Positions 7,304-11,603 of a stretch of DNA of 11,603 bases are shown here, one piece after another. Made by a program: the position numbers and the translations under genes. Positions within the stretch are counted from its first letter, which is position 1, and each line of letters begins with the position of its first letter. The DNA lies in NCBI GenBank assembly GCA_964636385.1, contig CAZWSC010000087.1:1-11603 (forward strand), read 5' to 3'. The stretch comes from CAZWSC01 sp964636385. GTDB taxonomy: Bacteria > Eisenbacteria > RBG-16-71-46 > CAIMUX01. The notes under the pieces are model-generated. The model was not told the DNA's origin. It ran no database searches and saw only the letters and a list, made by a program, of their open reading frames with translations.

Positions 7304-7430
7304 ACGAACCTGTGGAAGCAGGCTCTGATGGCGCTGACCAGCCAGGAGCGCCTGGACAGTTCGGCAGAAGCGCTGCTGAGCCGTGCACGGGGAGTCTGAG
7401 CGGCGACGGTCGCGAGGAATGTGGATGAGG

Positions 7431-7445
7431 TACCGCGACGCGGTA
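7431..7445. repeat. Perfect 15-base odd palindrome
   Basis: TACCGCG and CGCGGTA are exact reverse complements around a single central A. A dimeric DNA-binding protein could recognise such a site. It lies about 295 bases before the ferritin-family gene and 128 bases after the ATPase remnant, so its target is unclear. Confidence 0.4.
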
Positions 7446-7610
7446 GAAGCTAATCGTTCCACCAGCCACCTTCCCATGGAGCCTGCGGCCTGCACCTCCG
7501 CGCCGGCCATTCCTTCAGGAGGTCGCATGAACAAGAGCAGGATTGTGTCCAGGAAACCGGGTGCGGTACAGATGGTCCAGACCGAGATCCTCAGGCCCAC
7601 CGCCGCCCCC

Positions 7611-7639
7611 TTGCGCACCGTCGCGCGCCCGTGTAGATT
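7611..7639 (+). promoter_or_regulatory. Weak sigma-70-like promoter for the ferritin-family gene
   Basis: TTGCGC (7611-7616) and TAGATT (7634-7639) are separated by 17 bases. Three of six and four of six positions match the consensus. The start would fall near 7646, just before the hairpin 7648-7667 and about 95 bases before the chosen ATG. In this GC-rich background such a match can occur by chance. Confidence 0.3.
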
Positions 7640-7739
7640 CGTGCGTTGGCGGGAGAATACCCCCGCCGTTCCTGGACGAATGGGGCGCAACTCAGGGCTG
7701 CTGCTGTGCGCCGCGGCCAACTCCATGGAGGTGAATTAC

Positions 7740-8222
7740 ATGACGACCGCCTATTCAGGGGCCGAGATTGTTGAGATTGCGATACAGATCGAGGGCTGTG
7801 GCGAGGCTTACTACGAGGAGGCCATCTCTCAGTCCCGCTCGCAGAAGGCGAAGGAGATCTTCACGCACCTGCGCGATGAAGAGCGCCGGCATGCGAAGAT
7901 CTTCGAGGGGATGCTGCCGCAGATGCGGGAGGCCGACTCCTCGTGGCGCCACAACGAGGAGTACAGCACATACATGCACGCCCTGGCCGAGAACCGGGTC
8001 TTCCCGACTCCGGAGGCTGCGCGGCAGGCAGTGAAGGGGCTGTCGGATGACATCAGTGCGGTGCGGTACGCGCTGGGGTTCGAGAAGGACACGATCCTCT
8101 TCTTCCACGAGATGCGCTCTGTCGCACGCGAGCAGGATCAAGAGGTAATCGACAAGCTCATCGAGGAGGAACGCAAGCATATCCGCAGCCTGACCGGGCT
8201 TCTGAACGATCTGAAGGGATAG
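7740..8222 (+). CDS. Ferritin-family (rubrerythrin-like) diiron protein
   Basis: The 160-residue product is a rubrerythrin-type four-helix bundle without a rubredoxin domain. Candidate iron ligands are Glu18 and Glu22 in helix A (EGCGEAYYEEA), Glu48 and His51 in DEERRH, Glu115 in the second half, and Glu144 and His147 in EEERKH. The two ExxH motifs are the hallmark of this diiron fold. Members in anaerobes usually remove peroxide or oxygen or handle iron, with electrons from rubredoxin or similar donors. A role in protecting the oxygen-sensitive dehydrogenase nearby is inference. GGAGGTGA lies a few bases before the ATG at 7740, which decides the start. An earlier in-frame ATG at 7527, also with a Shine-Dalgarno match, would add 71 residues of unfamiliar sequence. 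The gene stands alone and converges on the chitinase gene. Confidence 0.88.
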   Translation: MTTAYSGAEIVEIAIQIEGCGEAYYEEAISQSRSQKAKEIFTHLRDEERRHAKIFEGMLPQMREADSSWRHNEEYSTYMHALAENRVFPTPEAARQAVKGLSDDISAVRYALGFEKDTILFFHEMRSVAREQDQEVIDKLIEEERKHIRSLTGLLNDLKG

Positions 8223-8232
8223 TCCGCATCAC

Positions 8233-8291
8233 CCGCGAACCCTCGCGGAACAGGAGAGTCGTACTGACACCGCGGCGGGCACAGGCCCGCC
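8233..8291. terminator. Shared terminator region between convergent genes
   Basis: A perfect seven-pair stem GGCGGGC (8274-8280) / GCCCGCC (8285-8291) with a four-base loop lies between the ferritin-family stop and the chitinase stop. On the minus strand it starts two bases after the chitinase stop codon. A weaker five-pair hairpin CCGCG / CGCGG is at 8233-8248. Neither has a T-run, so the terminator call rests on placement and stem strength. Confidence 0.5.
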
Positions 8292-8293
8292 CG

Positions 8294-9877
8294 TCAGCCG
8301 ATCCGGATCAGCTGCCCCCGGGCTTCGTCACTGCCGATCGTCAGGCGCCAGAAGTAGACGCCCGGGGGAGACTCCCGCCCCCGCGTGTCGCTGCCGTCCC
8401 AGACGAGGCGGTGCCGTCCCTCAGCAAGCCCCGGCTTCTGCGTGTCCCAGACGCGGCGGCCCTGCAGGTCGAACACAGATAGCCGGACATCGCCGGGCCC
8501 GAGCAGCCGGAAGCGGCATGCGGCCTCCATGCCCGAGGGATTGGGCGACCATTCCACATCGGCCAGTATCCTGCGGTCTCCTGAGGACGCCGCCGGATCG
8601 CGCCCGCCCGGGCATCCCCGGTCGTCGGGATCCGCAGGGTCCCGCTCCTCGACAGATGCGGCCTCCTGCATCGCCTCCCACGCAGCGCCAAGGAGCTCGG
8701 AGTGGCGATCCGCCGAGAACTCCCAGAACATGATCCCGCCCAGGTTCTCCTGCAAAACCCACGCGCACTTCTCCGCGATCGACTCAGGATCGTCGTAGCT
8801 GATGAAGACAGCGTGCTGGGGAGAGTGGAGCCATGGGACCCGTGCGTCGGGATGCCGGAAGACGGCATAGCTGCCGGTGCCGATGAAGTTGGCCGCCAGG
8901 TCCCAGTAGTCGAAGACGCCGGGCTCCCATGTGCCGCCTGACGAGGGGCCCGAGTACGATGCGTACAGGCCGTTCGTGCCTCCACTCACATCTCCGTATC
9001 CCCTGCCGTAGAAGGCGAGGCCGGCGTGCAGCCTGCCAGGGGGAACGCCGAGGTCGCGGTATGTCTGCATCGTCACGGCCAGGTTGAACTGGGTGCTGAA
9101 AGGCTCTCCGAGCGGATCATCGCCCGCGGGGAACAGGGGCGAGTTGAAGTGGGTGACTGCGTCGCCATCTCCTCCCCATGGGCCGTGGAAGTCGTAGGTC
9201 ATGATGTTGATCCAGTCGAGATGCTGATGAATCGCGTCGACTTCGTAGTTTGCGATCTTGTCCGGGCCTGCCGGCGCGGCGATCGTCAGCAGATACTCGC
9301 CGGCTTCATCGAGTTGCCCGCGCAGTTCCGCCAGCAGGAGCGTGTAGTTCTCCCTGTCCTCGGGTCGGTAGATGTTCCCCGGGTGCCCGCCGCTGACGGG
9401 GTACTCCCAGTCGATGTCAACCCCGTCGAACCCGTACTCCTGCACGAACTCCACGCATGACTCGGCGAAGATGGCGCGGGACTCCGGGGTCAGTGCTACA
9501 TCGGAGAAGTATGTCGACCAGGTCCATCCCCCGACCGAGATCAGGGTTTTCAGATGCGGATGCGCCCGCTTGAGGATCCGAAGCTGGTTGAAGCATCCCC
9601 TCAGGCTGTCGGCGTGCCATGAGTCGCCCGGATACCATCGCTCGATGTCGGCGTAGGGGTCGCCCAGGGCGATACGGCCGTCCTCGATCTTCGCGAAGGC
9701 GTAGTTGATGTGCGAGACCGAGTCTGCCGGTATGCCGGCCACGTGGTAGTCGCGCCCGTAGATCGACCATGAGGTGTAGTAGCCGACGATGCGTCCCCCG
9801 GCCGGTTGGGCCAGCGAGATCCCCGACGCACAGGCGAGTGCCAGGGCGAGAAGCGCCGCTCCGAGATGTCTGTACAT
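8294..9877 (-). CDS. Secreted GH18 chitinase with C-terminal FlgD-Ig/T9SS-like domain
   Basis: This is a glycoside hydrolase family 18 enzyme that should cleave chitin or related beta-1,4-N-acetylglucosamine polymers outside the cytoplasm. The 527-residue product has a signal peptide (residues 1 to about 23, basic start, Ala/Leu core, ending near SLA). The catalytic barrel spans about 29-403. It contains SVGGW (114-118), the DGVDIDWE motif with catalytic Glu158, MTYDFHGPW (226-234) and GGIMFWEFSAD near the end of the barrel. An Asp/Pro/Gly-rich linker leads to a C-terminal domain (about 438-527; WSPNPSG, LSVFDLQGRRVW, PPGVYFWRL). That domain has the FlgD-Ig or type-IX sorting-like pattern seen in FCB-group exoenzymes. 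The ATG at 9877 is preferred because it starts directly at the signal peptide; a GTG at 9898 would add seven residues and lies upstream of the predicted transcript start. Confidence 0.93.
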   Translation of the reverse strand: MYRHLGAALLALALACASGISLAQPAGGRIVGYYTSWSIYGRDYHVAGIPADSVSHINYAFAKIEDGRIALGDPYADIERWYPGDSWHADSLRGCFNQLRILKRAHPHLKTLISVGGWTWSTYFSDVALTPESRAIFAESCVEFVQEYGFDGVDIDWEYPVSGGHPGNIYRPEDRENYTLLLAELRGQLDEAGEYLLTIAAPAGPDKIANYEVDAIHQHLDWINIMTYDFHGPWGGDGDAVTHFNSPLFPAGDDPLGEPFSTQFNLAVTMQTYRDLGVPPGRLHAGLAFYGRGYGDVSGGTNGLYASYSGPSSGGTWEPGVFDYWDLAANFIGTGSYAVFRHPDARVPWLHSPQHAVFISYDDPESIAEKCAWVLQENLGGIMFWEFSADRHSELLGAAWEAMQEAASVEERDPADPDDRGCPGGRDPAASSGDRRILADVEWSPNPSGMEAACRFRLLGPGDVRLSVFDLQGRRVWDTQKPGLAEGRHRLVWDGSDTRGRESPPGVYFWRLTIGSDEARGQLIRIG

Positions 9878-9901
9878 GCCGCCCCCGTATTGACTCACAT
9901 G

Positions 9902-9930
9902 AGGTTAGCACGATTGCGGCAGGATGTCAC
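9902..9930 (-). promoter_or_regulatory. Candidate sigma-70 promoter for the chitinase gene
   Basis: On the minus strand, GTGACA (9925-9930) and TAACCT (9902-9907) are separated by exactly 17 bases. The -35 box matches five of six consensus positions, the -10 box three of six. The start would be near 9895, leaving a leader of about 18 bases before the ATG at 9877. This fits that ATG better than the upstream GTG. Confidence 0.38.
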
Positions 9931-10004
9931 GGGGTGTGGCAGAGACCCGTTCTGTGCGGCTGCGGCAGACGGCGCCCGGGGGCACGAACAGCGCCCGGCT
10001 GGGG

Positions 10005-10048
10005 ATTGCCGGGAGTGATTGCAGCCGGCAATGGTGCTGGGGTAGGAT
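10005..10048 (+). promoter_or_regulatory. Inverted repeat overlapping a candidate promoter for the leader of the 10300 gene
   Basis: ATTGCCGG (10005-10012) and CCGGCAAT (10025-10032) form a perfect eight-base inverted repeat with a 12-base spacer. A -35-like TTGCAG (10019-10024) and -10-like TAGGAT (10043-10048) lie 18 bases apart, so the repeat overlaps the -35 and spacer as an operator would. The start would be near 10055, directly before the first stem of the structured leader. A direct repeat GCGCCCGG (9972-9979 and 9991-9998) lies just upstream. Confidence 0.38.
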
Positions 10049-10054
10049 CGCCTC

Positions 10055-10299
10055 CGTAGCTTCGAAAAACCCAAGACCTTCGACCCACTGGCATTCCTAA
10101 GGCGGAAGCTAGGGAGCCTGGGCGACAGGGTCCGGGGGGAAACGCCCGGGCCTCCCATTGCGGAAAGAAGGTGTCAGGCCGCGCCTTCCTGCCGGGCGCG
10201 GTTTTCTGTCCCCCGGCAAGGTGGGTATCCCGCCTGCACTCTTCCGCATGTCGCCCGCGTGTACAACTCGTGCCGGTTTTTGCGGAAGAGGAGGTTGGC
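10055..10299 (+). ncRNA. Structured 5' leader, candidate cis-regulatory RNA of unknown class
   Basis: In order, the leader contains: a closing stem TAGCTTC (10057-10063) / GAAGCTA (10105-10111); a stem GGTCCGGG (10129-10136) / CCCGGGCC (10145-10152); the intrinsic terminator at 10179-10206; a hairpin AGGTGGG (10219-10225) / CCCGCCT (10229-10235); and CTCTTCCGCA (10239-10248) paired perfectly with TGCGGAAGAG (10281-10290), which overlaps the edge of the Shine-Dalgarno sequence. TGCGGAA also occurs at 10159-10165, so the element at 10242-10248 has two possible partners. Mutually exclusive pairing plus a terminator before the start codon is the layout of a riboswitch or attenuator. I do not recognise the aptamer. 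Confidence 0.45.
10179..10206 (+). terminator. Intrinsic terminator inside the leader (possible attenuator)
   Basis: CCGCGCC (10179-10185) pairs with GGCGCGG (10195-10201), with a nine-base loop, followed at once by TTTTCT. On the plus strand no gene lies just upstream to be terminated; the nearest gene upstream points the other way. The terminator therefore acts on a leader transcript before the 10300 gene. Confidence 0.6.
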
Positions 10300-11283
10300 A
10301 TGATGGGACGGCGTCCCTGCGGATGTCCGCCTGCGATCATCGCGGCCCTGTTGATCCTGGGCGGCTGCGTACCCGAAGAGACGACAGACCGGGCGCCTGT
10401 TCCAGGCGCTGACGAGCTGACCGTGATCGTGTACACCCCCGCGGGTGAGATGGTGAAGCTGCCAGAGTTGGCGATCAGGTCGATGCCGGAGATCACCGGT
10501 GAGGCCGAGGCGATCAACGCAGCGGGCCATTCGGTCTCTGTCCCTTATACAGGGCACGAACTGGAAGGCGTACTTGAACGCGTGGGAGTCGCCCGCTCGG
10601 ACCTGGGAGGGGTCAGGATCGTCTCGCGCGACGGGTACGGGATCGAACTGCCGCGCGCCGTGATCCTGGAGAGGGAGATCATCCTGGCAACCAGGGTCTA
10701 CGGGGATGACGAGCTCAAGCCCGAAGACCGCCCGTTCCGCGTGGTAGTGCCCGGCGAGAGGACAATGTACTGGGGAAGAGGCCTGGCGGAACTCCACCTC
10801 CACGCCGTTGAAGCGCCTCCTGTGATCACAACCCTGGTGGTGCTGGCTGACGGTGTAACGGCGCCGGGTGCGCGCCTGGACCTGGTCGCGATCCTGGGGG
10901 ACGCCTCTGCAACCGTCACCATGCTTGCATCGGACGGGATGGAGAGGCGGGAGGTGCTGGATCCTGCACGCAGGTACTACATCGACCTGGATGACGACGA
11001 CAGGGCGCCGTTCTTCAACTCGCCCGACCATGCCAGGGGGATGAACCTCCGCCACGTGATGGCCGTCCTGCACGAGGGCCGCGCGTATCTCCTCCTGGCC
11101 GGCTTCCCGTCATCCGGCGGCGTAATCCAGGGCAGCTGTGTCCAGGATCTGCTTGGCGGGATGCTAGCTGATCGGCTGTTGCTCGTTTCCGGCGGGGACG
11201 AGGTCGAGATCGGCGCGTCTGACCTGGCATCGGGCGCGTTCGAGGTTGTGGAGGATACCGTAGCGCTCTCTGTGTCCTGGTGA
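10300..11283 (+). CDS. Lipoprotein with a sulfite-oxidase/molybdopterin-binding-like domain
   Basis: The 327-residue product starts with a lipoprotein signal whose lipobox is LGGC, with Cys23 as the predicted lipidated residue. Val24 follows, so there is no Asp+2 inner-membrane retention signal. Residues about 39-170 follow the pattern of the oxidoreductase molybdopterin-binding fold (PF00174-like): YTGHELEGVLERVGV, VRIVSRDGYGIELP, then PFRVVVPGERTMYWGRGLAELHL. I see no cysteine where the Mo ligand would be, so it is probably a non-catalytic member that binds some other ligand. The second half (about 175-327) I cannot assign. The ATG at 10300 is chosen because GGAGG lies five bases before it and the signal peptide starts there; the frame is open further upstream (from 10171) but runs through the terminator. 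The next gene, a membrane protein, starts 88 bases later, suggesting an operon with a ligand-binding lipoprotein and a transporter. Confidence 0.75.
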   Translation: MMGRRPCGCPPAIIAALLILGGCVPEETTDRAPVPGADELTVIVYTPAGEMVKLPELAIRSMPEITGEAEAINAAGHSVSVPYTGHELEGVLERVGVARSDLGGVRIVSRDGYGIELPRAVILEREIILATRVYGDDELKPEDRPFRVVVPGERTMYWGRGLAELHLHAVEAPPVITTLVVLADGVTAPGARLDLVAILGDASATVTMLASDGMERREVLDPARRYYIDLDDDDRAPFFNSPDHARGMNLRHVMAVLHEGRAYLLLAGFPSSGGVIQGSCVQDLLGGMLADRLLLVSGGDEVEIGASDLASGAFEVVEDTVALSVSW

Positions 11284-11371
11284 GAGAAAGACAGAAGGTG
11301 GCTCTCACAGAGGCGCAGAGGGTGGATGAAGGCATGAAGTTCGCAACGGGACAACATGGGGAGAGACGGGA
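11284..11371. other. Short spacer before the membrane-protein gene
   Basis: No gene or clear terminator is seen. The stretch is purine-rich, and GGGGAG near 11358-11363 serves as Shine-Dalgarno for the TTG at 11372. Confidence 0.4.
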
Positions 11372-11603
11372 TTGAACAGGTTCCTCAGGCGTTTCAGCGT
11401 CTACGAGCTGGTCGTCATAACCATGATGGCCTCGCTCGGCATTGCGGTGAAGCCTGTCGTGGTGCCCCTTGCGAATGTGATAACAGGGCCATTCTACATC
11501 CCGGGAGGTGTGGCGGCGGGCGGCCTGTACATGCTCTGGGTAGTGCTGGGGCGCGGGCTGGGCAACCCGCACGGTGCGGGGGCGATGATCGGGGTTGTCC
11601 CGT
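11372..11603 (+). CDS. Integral membrane protein, ECF-transporter S-component-like (3' partial)
   Basis: Seventy-seven residues are visible before the window ends. They begin with a basic amphipathic start (NRFLRRFSVYELV). Hydrophobic segments follow, with the motif KPVVVPLANVITGPFYIPGG and then GGLYMLWVVLGRGL and GAGAMIGVVP. This start, a short helix then an I-P-G-G turn and a Gly-rich second helix, resembles substrate-binding S components of energy-coupling-factor transporters, which import vitamins or metals. The resemblance is from memory and the substrate cannot be told. The TTG at 11372 is taken as start: there is no ATG in frame between it and the stop codon at 11327-11329, and GGGGAG lies eight bases upstream. 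It probably forms an operon with the lipoprotein gene at 10300-11283. Confidence 0.6.
   Translation, partial: MNRFLRRFSVYELVVITMMASLGIAVKPVVVPLANVITGPFYIPGGVAAGGLYMLWVVLGRGLGNPHGAGAMIGVVP

Larger units (their letters stand above)
7304..7739. other. Intergenic region with palindrome and leader upstream of the ferritin-family gene
   Basis: The frame open through this stretch is biased and unlike any family I know, so I treat it as non-coding. It contains a perfect palindrome at 7431-7445 (TACCGCG, A, CGCGGTA). It also contains an ATG at 7527 with a well-placed GGAGG, in frame with the downstream gene. A weak promoter candidate follows at 7611-7639. A six-pair hairpin lies at 7648-7667 (GGCGGG / CCCGCC). 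Confidence 0.4.

Noticed and set aside
9878..9898. GTG start adding seven residues to the chitinase
   Set aside because: It lies before the natural start of the signal peptide and above the predicted transcript start.
10100..10165. Strings in the leader resembling known riboswitches (CTAGGG and GGTCCG as in ykkC/guanidine-I; a GCGGAAGC-type string vaguely like c-di-GMP-I)
   Set aside because: The hallmark downstream elements (for example the GGGATAAAAGCCCGGG part of ykkC, or the GCAAACC/GAAA arm of c-di-GMP-I) are missing, so no class is assigned.
10171..10299. Upstream extension of the lipoprotein frame by 43 codons
   Set aside because: It runs through an intrinsic terminator and would bury the lipoprotein signal; the ATG at 10300 has a proper Shine-Dalgarno sequence.
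1..11603. CRISPR arrays, insertion sequences, tRNA or rRNA genes
   Set aside because: No regularly spaced repeats, transposase-like protein, terminal inverted repeats or RNA gene cores were seen on reading through both strands.

Overview
The window looks like a GC-rich chromosomal segment from an anaerobic, selenocysteine-using bacterium with an outer membrane. The chitinase at 8294-9877 ends in a FlgD-Ig / type-IX-like C-terminal beta domain. Such domains are common in the FCB superphylum and its candidate phyla (for example Eisenbacteria, Krumholzibacteriota, Fermentibacterota), so I suggest that neighbourhood with low certainty. A lipoprotein with a clear lipobox at 10300-11283 fits a Gram-negative cell plan.

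Layout. (1) 1-2976 (+): catalytic subunit of a formate dehydrogenase-N type enzyme, cut at its 5' end by the window edge. It is interrupted by an in-frame UGA (505-507) that is almost certainly selenocysteine, with a SECIS-like hairpin just downstream. (2) 2977-3137: three consecutive stem-loops between convergent transcription units. (3) 3138-6736 (-): transcribed right to left, an FdnH-type four-cluster ferredoxin subunit with a C-terminal membrane anchor, then RnfD, then RnfC, then a 65-residue eight-cysteine protein. (4) 6737-7739: a promoter/operator-like region, a collapsed AAA_14-type ATPase remnant and non-coding DNA. (5) 7740-8222 (+): a rubrerythrin-like ferritin-family diiron protein. 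(6) 8294-9877 (-): a secreted GH18 chitinase. (7) 9878-10299: divergent regulatory DNA with a structured leader containing an intrinsic terminator and alternative base-pairings. (8) 10300-11603 (+): a lipoprotein with a degenerate sulfite-oxidase / molybdopterin-binding fold, then the start of a membrane protein resembling an ECF-transporter S component, cut by the window end.

How the genes may work together. The most interesting point is what is missing. There is no cytochrome b (FdnI) gamma subunit, and there are no rnfA, rnfB, rnfE or rnfG genes. The electron-entry half of Rnf appears to be replaced by a periplasm-facing formate dehydrogenase. In canonical Rnf, electrons pass from periplasmic flavin through RnfD to cytoplasmic RnfC and NAD+. 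Here the parts suggest formate (periplasm) -> FdhA (Sec/Mo/Fe-S) -> FdhB Fe-S chain -> RnfD (covalent FMN) -> RnfC (FMN, Fe-S, NAD). Such a chain would be an electrogenic, reversible formate:NAD+ oxidoreductase. This is an inference from gene content; no partner proteins outside the window can be seen.
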